Assembly (NCBI GenBank): GCA_037447655.1
Contig: JBBHKE010003209.1
Coordinates: forward strand, 62,001-126,000
Length of the DNA stretch: 64,000 nt
Origin: Zygnema cylindricum
Lineage: Eukaryota; Streptophyta; Zygnematophyceae; Zygnematales; Zygnemataceae
Reading direction: 5' to 3'
How positions within the stretch are numbered: position 1 is the stretch's first letter; each line of letters starts with the position of its first letter. Shown here one piece after another: positions 1-11,644 of this stretch. The notes under the pieces are model-generated. The model was not told the DNA's origin. It saw only the letters and a list, made by a program, of their open reading frames with translations, and did no database searches. A program made the translations under genes and the position numbers.

Positions 1-766
1 ACTCCCGGAGTTACTTGCAACTCCCGCAGTCACAAAACAAAAGTACAGCAAAATTTGCATGTATATTATATATATTTTTTAAAACAGTGAAAAGTCCATG
101 AGACCACTACAGGAACAAAGTACAAGGGTAAACTGAATTTAAATATAAAGATATAAAGTGAAATACAACGCAGCCGCGCAGACATTCAATATTATTTTGG
201 AAGAGATCAATTGACATCTCCTAAAAAAGAGAGAGCGACTGTGACAGAGGGAACCTTCTGACACAGAATTATCAAAAGTAGCTCTCCATTTCAGAATATC
301 AACTGTAAGACTTTAAAACTCAAAAACTAACTAACTTCTATACCAAACTCAACAAGTTAAAAACAAAAAAACCCCTAAAAAAAACATTTGACACTACCTC
401 ACGAATCACAAATCTAAAAAATTAAGCGATATTTCCCCTAAGGCTGACGTTAATAGCCATTCTCGAGTATTGTGCTATTCCTCAAGCATCAACTCCATTT
501 TCTAAAACAAGAATGGAAAAAAAAAAAAAAGGACCTTTTCTGACTCCAGGTTATAAGATAAATAACTCTGTCACACTTTAACAAGATTTCACAAGGACAT
601 AATCAAACTAAAATTTCTCAAGAAAGGAAAAGATAAACAATTTAAAGACGAAGAAAAAATCTACCGCCTTCTTTCTGCTTCAACAAATTACATGACTACC
701 TCTGCTTCACTTCTAACAAACAATAATAATAATAATAAAAAGAATCACTAGACACAAAAAGAAGAC
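1..766. other. AT-rich stretch, no gene seen
   Basis: No open reading frame, RNA gene or repeat boundary can be supported here. It lies downstream of the minus-strand F-box gene, so it may hold that gene's 3' untranslated region. A short AAT trinucleotide run occurs near 720-740. Confidence 0.5.
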
Positions 767-861
767 CTAAAAAACCTCCACACTCTCTCTCCTCCAGACT
801 CTCTCTCCAACTCCTGCAACTCCTGCAACTCCTCCCTTTCCTTTCTCCGATCTTTTTCTTC

Positions 862-2660
862 TCAGTCTCCCAGCCTCAGTGCCACGTGTCGCCCAGCCAG
901 ACGACTTTGCAAAGTCATCAGTCCTTCTCTTAGTGCCAGCTGCTCCTGCGAAACACCTCCCGCAGAGTTGCAAAAGTTGACTCTCACAACCCTAAGAGCC
1001 GGACACAGTTTAATCAACTGCAACACATCATTTGCCGAACAAACCGACTTCGTAAACACAATTTCCTCGAGCTCGCGGTGCATCACAGCATCCCAGGTTT
1101 GTGGAACTATCAATCCTGGTTTGGCTCCAACTATTTCGAGTCTCCGAAGAGTATAACACTTCTTCAAAGCCATAAGATCTTCCATTTGCAGGCTTCCACA
1201 GTGAATCTTGAGACTGGTCAGCTCTCGCCAAGCGATGACGATAAGATAAATCGATTGCTTTGTAACTGAATTATGACAAGAACAGGAGAAGTTCCGTACG
1301 TTTCGGAAACCAGCCGTGAGATACCACATGGCTTTGTTTTCCAAGAAACCGAAGGTGCCTTCTCGACCGTCGGAGGTCAATTTAATAGTTTCCACTCCTT
1401 TGCAGTATAAACTGCAGACAAAAAATACAAGAGGATATTGAGAGTAAGTTTCTGCTTTCACTCCATAACAACACAAAACTGCAAAAAAAAAGTTCTTTAA
1501 ACAGTACAGCTTTTAGTACAGCTTCTGCTATGTTCATATTTCGTGAAGAATTGGCATTAGCAGTTTCCTGCAATTCTTTTCCACAGTGAATCAGTAATCC
1601 TCAGAACCTAAAAAAATAAAAATGATTCAATTGCTATCAAAACCTAAACCGTAAACTTGAGCCCCCCCCCTCCTCCCTCATCCCTCCCTCCCCTCCCTCC
1701 CTCCCTCCCTCCCTCTTTCCCTCCCTCCCCCCCTCCCTCCCTCCCCCCCCTCCCTCCCCCCCTCCCTCCCCTCCTCCCTCCCTCCCTCCCTCCCTCCCTC
1801 CTCACCTTATAATCCACAGTATACTGCATATACTCGCCTCGTTCCTACTCGTACTGTCCCTGTCACAGTCTATCTCCACCCCCCTCAGCGCCCCCCCCCG
1901 CCGCCACTATGATCGGGTGCAGCGTGTGCAGCTCGCACCGCGGGTCCTCGATCCTGAGCTCCGCCAGCCAATGGCAGCGCGGCGCCACACGCTCGAGGCC
2001 GGGTCTGAGGCAGGCGGGGGAGAGGACCACGCGGCGCCACATGGCGCGGGAGTAGCAGAGTTTCTTCCAGAGGGGGGAGACGCAGGCCATGCGGGAGAGG
2101 CCGGCGACGCCGGAGGAGAGGGAGGCGAGGTGGAGGATGCGGGAGAGGAGGTCGTCGGAGAGCTGGGAGAGGGAGGGGGGAGAGGAGGGGGAGGGAGAGG
2201 GGAGGGAGGGGGAGGGGAGGGGGGAGGGGGGGAGGGGGGAGAGGAGGGAGGAGGGGAGGGAGGGGAGGGGGGAGGGGAGGGAGGAGGAGGAGGAAGAAGG
2301 GGGAAAGGGGGAGGGAAGAAGGGAGGAGGAGGGGAGGGAGGAGGGAAGAGGGAGGGAGCAGGAAGGGGGGAAGGGGGGAGGAAGGGGGAGGGAGGACGGG
2401 AAAAGAGGAAGAGAGGGGAAAGGAGGAAGGGAGAGGAAGGAGGGGACAGCTGGCACGGGAGAGGTAGAGGAAGGGGAAGGGGAGGATGAAGGTTCTGAAA
2501 GAGAGATTGACAGACGCGGGCGTTTGGGGGAGGGGAGGGAAGAGTGCGAGGAAGACGGTGAAGAAGGGGAAGGGGAGTGAGAGGAGGAGAGGGAGGAGGA
2601 GGGAGGGAGGGGATCCATGGTGGGAAGAGGGAGAGAGTGATATGGTGGAAGACAATCCAT
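862..2660 (-). CDS. F-box / leucine-rich-repeat protein, probably two exons
   Basis: Probable substrate-recognition subunit of an SCF ubiquitin ligase. The 5' exon (about 2660 down to 1880) encodes roughly 170 residues of Ser/Pro/Leu low complexity. A recognisable F-box follows: LSDDLLSRILHLASL, then a Cys-x-Ser-x-x-Trp-K core and a WRRVVL end. The start of an LRR region comes next (LAELRIEDPR). That frame stops at about 1863. A second minus-strand segment (about 1410 down to 862) continues with LRR-like text (LTSLKIHCG, LRRLEIVG, LRVVRV). A CTGCAG acceptor lies near 1410, and GGT donors lie near 1875-1880. I infer an intron of about 470 bp holding the CCCT microsatellite. Met 2660 is the first start in frame; a second Met lies 14 codons later. 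The F-box is seen directly. Exon borders, total length and target are inferred. Confidence 0.7.
1662..1803. repeat. CCCT/CCTC polypyrimidine microsatellite
   Basis: Almost pure C/T on the plus strand, dominated by CCCTCCCT units. It sits inside the inferred intron of the F-box gene, so the transcript would carry a long GGGAGG purine tract that could fold into G-quadruplexes. Confidence 0.85.
2150..2640. repeat. Purine-skewed low-complexity tract in the coding exon
   Basis: About 490 bp of nearly uninterrupted purines on the plus strand (GGGAGG/GAGGAA). On the minus strand this encodes the Ser/Pro/Leu-rich N-terminus of the F-box protein. Lack of stops in several frames creates large artefactual ORFs on both strands. 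Confidence 0.85.
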
Positions 2661-3060
2661 CGAGGAAGTCGGAAAAGAAACTTAGGGGTGAAGGGAAGGG
2701 AACAGTAGCAGGCTGTAAGGGAGAGGGTCGCTTGGAGGAGAAGGACGTAAGATAGAGGATGGATTCTGAGGTAAGAATTTTGGCATCTGATCGGATTGAC
2801 ATCCCTTGGAACTTTGGACGGCCGCGGCAAGCTTGTTTCGTGGATGTACGGAGAAATTGTACAAAAGGTGTACGATATAATGTACGAACTGGAAATGGTA
2901 TCGTATTCGGGGACGGCGGCCGCCGGTACAAGGTACGGAATTCTGCCACCTGTATGCTAAGTCGTCCGGAAGAAAGTACGTGAGAGTAGTTGAAGAACAG
3001 CAGTCGCATGGAACTCGCACAGAATCTGAGATCGGATCTTGGAGAGACTAAAGGCAAAAA

Positions 3061-4114
3061 GAGGATCCGGAGAAAAATGGGAAGACGGCTGTATGGCGAT
3101 ATCGCACGGCACCGTCGTACGACTCTATTGATGATGACGTAGTCATGAGAAAAGGTCCAGTGCGCTACAGTGCCCAGTGACGTTTTTGTGTAGGTTGATT
3201 CAGTGCAGTTTTCGATCGCAATCGGTTGCTTGATTCGGTGATGTACTTTTTGAGGGTCGTTTTATTGTACGAAATTGTCAAAGTGACAAAGAGCTGTACG
3301 AAACAAGTGTAAAGTGTTATTTTTTACAACCTACTTTTTGGGGAAAAAATATTTAGCTCAGTGGAGAATCACGATTTGATCGACAACTTTGACGGGAAAA
3401 ACGGATTTCATTGGCTTGACGTCACAAGAGTACAAAGCAGAGGACTAAAGATCGGACAGCTGGCGATTCTGTAAGATATGATTTTGATTTGGACGGTCGC
3501 TATGATGCGACGGCGTGCGAATCCCAGAAATCGTGATTGTTCGTTACTTTTTACTGTTTGACAAATGGCATGGCCCCTGTGGGAAATAATATCAGTAGGA
3601 AACTTGACATATCTGACACTAGTTATGACGAATGAATACGCTTGAAGTGCACGTTGTAATAATTCTCATTTTCCGTACACAATCGTGGAGGACACGTGCC
3701 TAATCATGACTCCAAGAAAAGTTGGTGCCAACGCGACATAAAATCTCTCATTATTTTCTGTAAGCTCTGCCAGCGCGACTCGAGATCTTAGCTCGCGGCG
3801 TACACCTGCCAAATAACTCCAAGATCTGACAACCAGCTTTTAGACTGGACAAGAGGGGAGGACTCCACGCTGAGCTCGAAGTGCTGATTGGTTCTTCACT
3901 TCAGCTCAACGAACTGCAGACATGCGCGTGTGTGGTGAAGTGCTTATTGGTACGCTAGGATTGCCAAACAAATTTACTAATAAATGCTCAACCTCTTTTG
4001 GTGACCGCCCCTAGAGGTCACGAAAAGGCGGAAAGGTGGAAGGGCGGAAATGTGGAATTAGGGCTAAGCTCCAGCAGGGCACTTTTCGGGGGGGGCTTTA
4101 GCCCTATCGGAGCA
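3061..4114. other. No recognisable gene
   Basis: Non-coding by inspection, between the F-box gene and MITE X1. It would hold the F-box promoter if transcription starts upstream of 3060. No confident TATA box or regulatory site was identified. Confidence 0.4.
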
Positions 4115-4122
4115 CTTTTTTC

Positions 4123-4699
4123 CATAGTTCAAAAGTAGGCGCTTTTATGGTAAGCCTTTGGTAAGCGCACAAAGCTTGGCACAAAACTCGCGCAACGTAG
4201 GCATACTATGTGTGTGTGCTGTGCACACCCCTGTACGAGCGTACGAATCTGACGTATGCTCATAGTACAGCGCACGCCGCCGAACGAATTTTTTTAGCGA
4301 GCTGACACGAAGTAGGATGGCATTGCGCGGGAAAAAAAAAAACCGGGAAAAAAAAAAAACAGCGGACGAATCTGACGATAGTCCTGTCATAAGTTGTGTT
4401 ATGGGCTTTTCATGTGATCTTCTTAAATCGCTACCTTCATCAACGACCGTTAGATCGTCCAAATCTGACGGTTTAAATAAAAAGTCGCTCAAAACTCACA
4501 GAAAAAGAATTTTTTGTCGGTTTTTTTTATCAAATATAGACATGACGTTTAATTCTCTATCGAACCATGTACAACTCAACCATGTTGCTATTTTATTTCA
4601 TTTTGCGGCCAATACAATATGGGTCTTAAGGTAGTATTGTAAAATTTACGTACAATATGCTTATTGTATGGGTGTACTGTCACCTACTTTGGAACTCTG
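4123..4699 (+). mobile_element. MITE family X, copy X1 (hAT-like, 577 bp)
   Basis: Non-autonomous DNA transposon with short terminal inverted repeats: CATAGTTCAAAAGTAGGCG at the left and an imperfect inverted match ending GGAACTCTG at the right. A perfect 8-bp target duplication CTTTTTTC flanks it (4115-4122 and 4700-4707), which points to the hAT superfamily. It has no coding capacity. Two further copies, X2 and X3, lie at 15828-18370 and 18404-25419. Confidence 0.85.
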
Positions 4700-4707
4700 C
4701 TTTTTTC

Positions 4708-7700
4708 GCGCAAAAGTCGTAGGGTTCCCTCCACTAGCAATAACTGGTAGCGTAAAGATTTAGCTGCAACTGGACGTGACAGTTCTGTACATTGAAAGTG
4801 CGACTCTCGTACAATGTCGAGTTGTACATTTGGAAAAAAAAATGTACAGTGCAGTAAAAAGGTGCCACGCGTCTTGCCTAAAATGGTACAGATCGAACGT
4901 TGGAAAGCTTTTCGAGTAACAGCACAAAATGACGAGATTCCAGAAGTACACATGGCTAGCGCACACCAATAAATGGACAGCAGTAGCAAAGCGTTAGAAA
5001 GGACGACCATTACGAAATAAGAAGTTTTTATTTTGACCAATGGATAAAATGGTAGCACGTGTGTGAAGGTTAGAAGTACACTGTGAATCGCTATTAGTAT
5101 TAAATGTTTTTTTGCCGCTTATAACATCATTTATCCGTACACACATGTCGGATTGTGGATCTGACGGCTGTGATTGAAAATTAAAATTCTCACCTTCCCA
5201 TTGACGGTCTCCATGTAGAACTCGAGCAAGTGTGTACGGATAAAAAATGTTTTAAGTGGCGAAAATGTTAACACTAATAGCAATACACGGTGTAATTTCC
5301 TCAGATAACTTCCCAAGACGCGTTGAGCGAATGATAATTAAAAAAAGTTTGTCGACAAAAATGTTTATTTCTTGTTGCTTTCGCGATGTGGAAACCGTAC
5401 TTTGCCCATCTAGTCCTTTTCTGTATGTACGGCCACGTGAACAGTACGCTGGCCGGGAAAACCATACTACATATATCTAACTTTCATATTCCTTACGTTC
5501 CGATGTGGCACTCTTTCTCTGCAATTAGGTGTACGGTATACGTACAAAGACATTTTTTAAGGGAATTGATCATGACACTGACTGTTTTGGTTGAGCACAG
5601 TCACTTACGTCATTTTGTCAAAAATTGTACGTTTGAAGTACACATTGGTACAAATAAAACACCGTTGAGTACAAATTTGACGGTCAATCTGTTGGACAAC
5701 TTTGACTTTCAAAATACGGTTTCAACCGCTTAAAATTTTGTCGCGCTTGCGAACGTCGACCGTCATAATAAAATTAGCAATTCACACGGCCGACGAACGT
5801 TTACGGTAACAAAATTGCGGCAACCACATGTAAATAAAAGTGTTGCAGACAGTCACTTTTTGTCTTTACGTGAGCTCCACGGTGAGAGCACTTAGCCTCA
5901 AAATTGAAATTGAATCGTCTAAGCGTTACATTGAACTTAGACGCAAATTGAAACGAAACCTTTTTAAACTAAACTAAACTACACTAAGTATTGTACGGAA
6001 ATATTAAAACGCACGAAACGAAATTTTGTTGTCAATGTAAGAATGTTGATTCGTAGATAGTTTGGCTCGATTTCGTCGCGCGTGACGACGCGCATTTTTT
6101 TTCATTTAATTTCAAATTATATTTTTATGCCGGTTCGTTCTATTATTATAGTGTACAAAGTTTATTTCGTTTCTTGCGTTTTCCACGGAGGACTCTCGAG
6201 TCACCCTGGCGGGGGGATCTTGTCCGGACGCTGAGACTCGCCAGGTACTGACGGACAGTAGAATCACACGGCGAAGGATACCTAACGGTCGTCAAAATGC
6301 CTGGAGACATGTCACGGCCGCTTGAAAACTTTTGGAAAATGTTACAATCATCTTAGGGAAAATTTCCATCGTAGCATATTTTGATGTGCTAAGTTGTAGG
6401 GACATTAAAAGTTCAGCTTCCAACATAAAAAATTACGAAATTTTGATACGTTTTATTAAAAGTTACAAAGGAAGACGGCGGAATGTATATAATTACGATC
6501 GGAAGGAAAGTTCTCATTATTGGAGGTCTGTCCAAAGACGATCTCTCATTTAAATTTAAGAAATTAAGAAGTCGCCTTACAACTCACCATCACCCTGTAT
6601 TTTTAAATTTGTACCTTTTTTTGGTATTTGGTCGGGCCTTTGCCCAACCTTGGTGTTTCTCAAATATTTTTGACATCCGTACTTGGCATAAAATTGTGTG
6701 TTTTCAAAGGCGTGGGTATTGTAATCCTTTGTTGGTCACATTATTTAAGATTCATTTGTTTTTCTTTTACTTTGACCCTAATGGCCCATACTATTCTCAA
6801 ACCAACCGCTTTTTAGTTTTCCATTTTAATTGTTACTCACACAGTTGTTTATATATAGTAAGTGCTCCGTTGAAATTCACTTAAAGCATTCTGCACTACT
6901 TGTTGTTCTCTATACTACTTTTAGGGTCCTATTTGCTACGCTATCAATCTAGTACTTAGGTCTAGTACTCTGGTTTAGCGTTCTCTACTTTATTTAGTGG
7001 AATGTTCATACCTTTATTATAATTGATGACTCTTACATAGGATTCCTTTTACTGTAACTAGTTGTACCTTCCTAAGTTATGCTCTATATTAGATGTACCT
7101 TTTAGAGCCTTTTCAGCTACCTCTTACTTCGTCTTATTATAAGACTCTCTTGTGCCGTTATGTAAATTACTTAATAAAAAAGACACTCAAACGACACACC
7201 TTTCACTTCTTCTCTTGTTTGTCGTTACTCATTTCCTGTCTTCTCTATCTTGGCCTTTTCTTCTCTTTCGGCCTATCTTTATATTTTGTCATATTAGTCT
7301 TTTCGGCCTTTCATGGCCTCTCATTCAATATGCTCTTGGAACTTCAATGGGCAAACATTTAAAACATTAGATCGTCATCTCGTTTTCAAACTTCCATTGC
7401 ATCAATAAGTAGACTTATTAATCTATTGAAATCAATTTTATGTGCAAGTAAAATGACGAGCTTAAAAAAAAAAAAACATAAAACGATGAATGTTATTTAA
7501 TATGTGTCAAGAAAAACAAAACATATTCAATAAGGAGCATGTTACATCGCGCATCGCTTATAATGTTAACAACACTAAATCCACACTCTTACATTTTCAG
7601 CTCGAACCTAAAATGGAATTTATAATACTAATTTATCCCTTACGTTAAAAAAAGAATGGTTTAATTAAAGTAAATTATATGGATATTTTTAAAACAGTAT

Positions 7701-7905
7701 GTTGTGCGAAACGTGTCACTCTCTACAAAACTTGTTCGCAATTTCGTATAAAATTAAAAAAATGTGTAAAAAAACAGTTTCGACATAAGAAAGTGAGTGA
7801 TATCGAAAAGGGAAAGTGCACTCAAATTCAATTATCAGTAGTAAAGTTGGGGGAAGTGGTGCGAACCTATTCTCACATGTTAAAAATTTGACTATAAGAA
7901 CATAC
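4708..7905. other. No recognisable gene apart from one MITE
   Basis: AT-rich DNA with many short ORFs but no protein I can recognise. T-rich stretches at 6590-7370 give hydrophobic-looking translations that are probably compositional. One small TA-flanked MITE lies at 5079-5292. Confidence 0.4.
5079..5292. mobile_element. Small TA-flanked MITE (214 bp)
   Basis: Degenerate terminal inverted repeats (CACTGTGAATCGCTATTAGT against the reverse complement of ACTAATAGCAATACACGGTG) are flanked by TA on both sides (5077-5078, 5293-5294). It resembles the Tc1/mariner-like MITEs at 13906-15259 and 59378. A second internal inverted pair built on CCGTACACA is visible. Confidence 0.6.
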
Positions 7906-7913
7906 GCTATAGC

Positions 7914-8848
7914 TAGTGTTGTGTACCGGTAAAAACGTTATCGCGATAACACCGATACCAATAGTTATCAGTTATTGAACGGTCAAAAGTCCCGATATAT
8001 CGCTCCGAGACCAACAAACTCCATATCGGCGATAACTTTATAAATATATAGTACGCATACTATAGTACCTTACTAATATACTGTATTATAATATTTACAT
8101 TATACAGCGTGGCATGCCACGTATACAAATGTGTTCCGTAACTATTTAACTGAAAACTATTACGGACAGCGCAACAAATAAAATGTAGACAAATTTAAAA
8201 TAATACGTTATAGTTATAAAACTATACTACCGAAACGAAAAAAATAAAATACATTGAAAAATTTGTGAATCAATATTTTTTTCAAAAAAAGACGAACAGA
8301 CGTACAGACGAACGCATCTGTCAGACTGCCGCCATTTACAGCCACCATATTTTTGAACCTGCTATAACCAGGCAACACTTATTTGAGGAAAAACTAGTTT
8401 TTTATAAAATAGTAAAAAACTAAAATTATATATTTATTCATTCTAATGGATTATCAGGAAATTGTAGGAGGAGAGGAAGATGGGACACATATTTTGAATA
8501 TGATGGATTTGAAAATTTAAAACATTGATAATTTAAAAATTTGATTTTGATAATTTTGACATGACAAATTTTTAGAGATTCAGATTTTAAAAGGTAGGAA
8601 TTGCAGAATTTTGAGATTTTGGATATGGTGGATTTGGAAATTTAAAACATTGATAACTTAAAAATTGGATTTGGCAAGATGTAAAGTATTGAGATTTTGG
8701 GAATTCAATTTTTAACATTATGACATTTAATTCATTATGTATGGTGGTGAATTGAGGCATCAAAGACTTGTATGTTAACGCCTCTAAGCTGGACTAGAAA
8801 TAGGACGAAAAAATATCAAATATGTCTTAAACAACGCCATGTACAGAA

Positions 8849-8918
<70 letters not shown>

Positions 8919-9392
8919 CTGCGATAATAACTCATAATCGTCCAACTTTCAAGCTATGCATGTATTTTGCCCGACCTTATTTCAGATTGTTTGTAAAATG
9001 GAATGAAAATGAATTAACTTAAAAAACAACAGTAAAAAGGAATTTGAGGAAGGGTATGGGAGCGTGGAACTGAAGCAAAACCCCCTTAAATTATAAATAA
9101 TTAAGGAAAAATTGCCATTTTTTACCGAAATCGGGGGGAAGGTGGTCCGCGGCGCGTCTGGGGAACATGACGTACACTTGAGTGTACGGACCGTACATTT
9201 ATCTGTACGGTCCGTACATATATCGCCAATAGTTGTGGATATCGGTGTTTTTGCCGATAATAACTGACAAATATCGGTTATTTATCGACGATATCACTGA
9301 TAACGATATATCGTACCAGTATATCGATTATCGCCTACCCGAAAAAAAGCCCATATCGGCTATCGACAAATCATTACCGATACACAACACTA
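7914..9392. mobile_element. hAT-like non-autonomous element T1 (1479 bp)
   Basis: Terminal inverted repeats TAGTGTTGTGTACCGG and CCGATACACAACACTA have the YAGNGTTG form typical of hAT elements. Flanks GCTATAGC (7906-7913) and GCTATAGA (9393-9400) are a 7/8 matched 8-bp target duplication. No transposase ORF is present. Both ends are packed with TATCG/CGATA motifs, and a perfect GGACCGTACA inverted pair lies near 9188-9214. The right 160 bp is shared, inverted, with the element at 12968-13850. Confidence 0.85.
8851..8914. repeat. (TA)n microsatellite
   Basis: About 32 TA dinucleotides flanked by AGAATCT/AGAATCT, inside hAT-like element T1. Confidence 0.95.
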
Positions 9393-9400
9393 GCTATAGA

Positions 9401-9761
9401 AACTACACTATGTGAATGTTTATTCAAAGTAGTGTCATGTGAATTAGAGTTAAAGTTTTGTTATCTCGAGGTCATGAACTTATTATAGCGTAACACCACT
9501 ATTTTATTATTCATACTGACAATTTTTTAACATTTAAGCGATTCACGATATTAGTCTATAGACAAGACGCGACACCTTTAAATCATCGCTAGTGAAATAA
9601 ATTAGTAACGTAATACAAATGGAAGCTTTTAGCAACCATTAATGCCACGCAGGTTGCCAATTCGACCCGCTTTATGGTGTGGGTTTTGAGTTTGTATGTA
9701 TCAAATTCGATTCATACAGATAAAACTAATAAAAGCGTTGACTATATGAACACGGGCCTTG
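9401..9761. other. No recognisable feature
   Basis: Spacer between two hAT-like elements. No ORF or repeat boundary seen. Confidence 0.4.
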
Positions 9762-9893
9762 GTGCCTATTAGTGTTGTGTATCAAAGGCGATTTGCCGAT
9801 AATCGATATGATCTAATTTTGGGGACTCAATAATTGTTTAATCGCTTTAATATATGGAGGAGCTTAATATAGCGATATTTAAAAAAAATAAAT

Positions 9894-9941
9894 AAGAGGC
9901 TTCCTGAATTCTGTAGTCCAATGGAGGACACAGAATTGCAC
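9894..9941 (+). mobile_element. 3' tip of a copia LTR
   Basis: Matches the last ~45 bp of the copia B-type LTR (GAGGCTTCCTG ... ATTGCA), including the conserved ATG 20 bp before the LTR end. It is followed almost immediately by the pol tail, so nearly all of the 5' LTR, gag and pol are missing. Confidence 0.75.
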
Positions 9942-9950
9942 TATCTTTAT

Positions 9951-10155
9951 TGCAGCTAATCCGAAACATCACTTCAAAGCTAAACATATGGATATAAGAC
10001 TGAGCTTTGTCAGAGAGAAGGTTGAAAATAAAATTATTAAACTGGTTCAAAAAACTGATAGAGAAATGATTGCAGACATGATGACAAAACCAGTGCCTTC
10101 CCCTAAGTTGATTTATTGCAGAGAAAACTGTGGAGTAAAACTAAAAAGTGACTAG
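9951..10155 (+). pseudogene. Copia RNase H C-terminal remnant
   Basis: Translates to the end of a Ty1/copia polyprotein: ANPKHHFKAKHMDIRLSFVR, then MIADMMTKPVPSPK, closing at a TAG at 10153. The same tail occurs in elements A and B. It is followed by the polypurine tract AATTAAGGGGAG and an LTR at 10169. The rest of the polyprotein is absent, so this is a dead fragment. Confidence 0.85.
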
Positions 10156-10168
10156 GAATTAAGGGGAG

Positions 10169-11056
10169 TGTCGAAAAGAGGTAATTATTAGTTCACTTCT
10201 CTGTTTTAGTTTTACTTTAAAGAAAGAGAGTAAGGATCAAAGGCACGCCATGGCTGCCGCCATATTTAGAGAGTGGCAGATTTTGAAGTAGATGATATTT
10301 TACTATAATGTTGCCTAAGTCCAGATTTGAACCTGGGTCTGTGGACTTCTATATAGTCGTACGTCTTAACCACTAAGGCGTTATCGAAACGATACACGTG
10401 ACGGGTTTCAAAGATATATAAACATTTACGTAACAACTAATTAACAGCAGACTAACCAAAAGGAGCAATTCATGCATGTACACGAGTCTAAACCGTGTAA
10501 AATATGTTTTGATCGGACAACCGCCATTATAGCCGCCACGCGAAGTGAGCTTTTGGCGGCATACGGAAAAATCGTCACGCGGTGCCACGTGGCGCCACAT
10601 TATTTGATACCGGAGAAGATGGGAGGAGGAACCATGGCTTCCGATTTGATAGGTGTCACCTTGTAGACCTTGTCGTACAATGGGCGTACAATAAGTACAT
10701 CGTCCATTGTACCTTCTTGTACTATATAGTATTCCTATTGGACTAGGGTTTAGTAGTAGGTGGTCGTGAGTAGGCAGACCAAGACTTAGTAATATTTAGG
10801 TACCTCTCTCTAAGAGAGCTTGTAACTATAAAGGTCATCTTTGACCATCCATAACTTACTACTCAGGGGAGCAAATTCTGTGATTCTTTTTGCGTTTGAC
10901 TCAGGGGAGTCTTGTCCTCACACGAGTGAGGGTGGTAAGAATTCTTTTGTGCCAGGGCGGCGCTTATTCAGTGGGAAAGTGGAAGGGGCAAATGTTATCC
11001 TAGAGGCTTTACATAGGCTGCTCATTCTGTGGGTGAATGGAGACCACGAAATTTCA
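10169..11056 (+). mobile_element. Copia LTR (888 bp) of the remnant inside T2
   Basis: Starts TGTCGAAAAGAGG directly after a polypurine tract and ends GAAATTTCA. It carries the copia-group modules: antisense tRNA-like segment, GTAC-rich hairpin and inverted CCAAT, tandem AGGG-loop hairpins near 10855-10915, and an ATG 20 bp before its end. Flanks no longer show a clear target duplication. Confidence 0.8.
10321..10386 (-). ncRNA. tRNA-like sequence, antisense in the LTR
   Basis: On the minus strand: A-box-like ACGCCTTAGTGGTTAAG, a GACT/AGTC stem around a 7-nt loop ATATAGA with T at position 33, and a strong B box GGTTCAAATCTGG. No T-run follows closely in this copy. No convincing acceptor stem was found. 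It is homologous to the copy at 28825-28895. Confidence 0.6.
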
Positions 11057-11151
11057 GATTTATCGAAGCCTTTAAGAGATCAATAATCGATACATCGAAT
11101 ATTGATTTTATCGCGATATGATTTTACGGGATACACAACATTAGTGGCTAC

Positions 11152-11639
11152 ATTATGGGAATGAGTGTGTAAGGGTAACGTTCAATCAGGCGAAAAGTGG
11201 GGAAGTTTACAGAAATCCGCGACTCTCCGACCAAATCGTACCGCCAATTTTGTTTTTATACAAAAAATAACATTACAAAGAATCTTGCCAATACTCTCTA
11301 AAGGTCTTGGAGGTAATAATGGCCGTTTGATGTTCATCTGCTACGAGTTCGCTTCATTTTTCTTTGTAACTCTCAACCCACCTTGAGGAGGTGGGTTGGC
11401 AGATACAAAAAAAAAACGTGACATGCAAGAAAATTAAGCTACGTGTCATGATGTTAAACCAACGAAAAATCTTAAGATTTGCACATGACACGCGCTTTCC
11501 AAAATATAACCAAAAATAAAAACGAAATTTTGTAACATTCCTTAGTCACGCTATTTTTTGTAACTTTTGTTCTTCACACTATTTTTCTCAAAAGACTTTC
11601 GTTATATTTTCGAAAATAAAAACCCTAAAAAATGAGCTC
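11152..11639. other. No gene; one strong hairpin
   Basis: Only notable item is a perfect 10-bp hairpin at 11374-11398 (CAACCCACCT, loop TGAGG, AGGTGGGTTG). Function unknown. Confidence 0.5.
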
Positions 11640-11644
11640 GCGTA

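Larger units (their letters stand above)
9770..11143. mobile_element. hAT-like element T2 with a copia remnant inside
   Basis: Left end TAGTGTTGTGTATC and right end GATACACAACATTA belong to the same terminal-repeat family as T1. Flanks GTGCCTAT (9762-9769) and GTGGCTAC (11144-11151) match at 6 of 8 positions, consistent with an old 8-bp duplication. Most of the interior (9894-11056) is a deleted Ty1/copia element that inserted later. Confidence 0.65.

Noticed and set aside
1885-3057. Several long ORFs overlapping the F-box exon on both strands (up to 390 codons)
   Set aside because: They arise from the stop-poor GGGAGG/CCCTCC composition; only the frame with an F-box after the low-complexity part makes biological sense.
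6483-7370. Membrane proteins from hydrophobic ORFs
   Set aside because: Short, overlapping, without homologous motifs; hydrophobicity follows from T-rich DNA.
10321-10386. A functional cellular tRNA gene
   Set aside because: No acceptor stem can be paired and the sequence is embedded in an LTR with degenerate copies elsewhere; tRNA-derived is the most that can be said.
11374-11398. Rho-independent terminator
   Set aside because: Good hairpin, but the genome is eukaryotic and there is no adjacent gene or T-tract.
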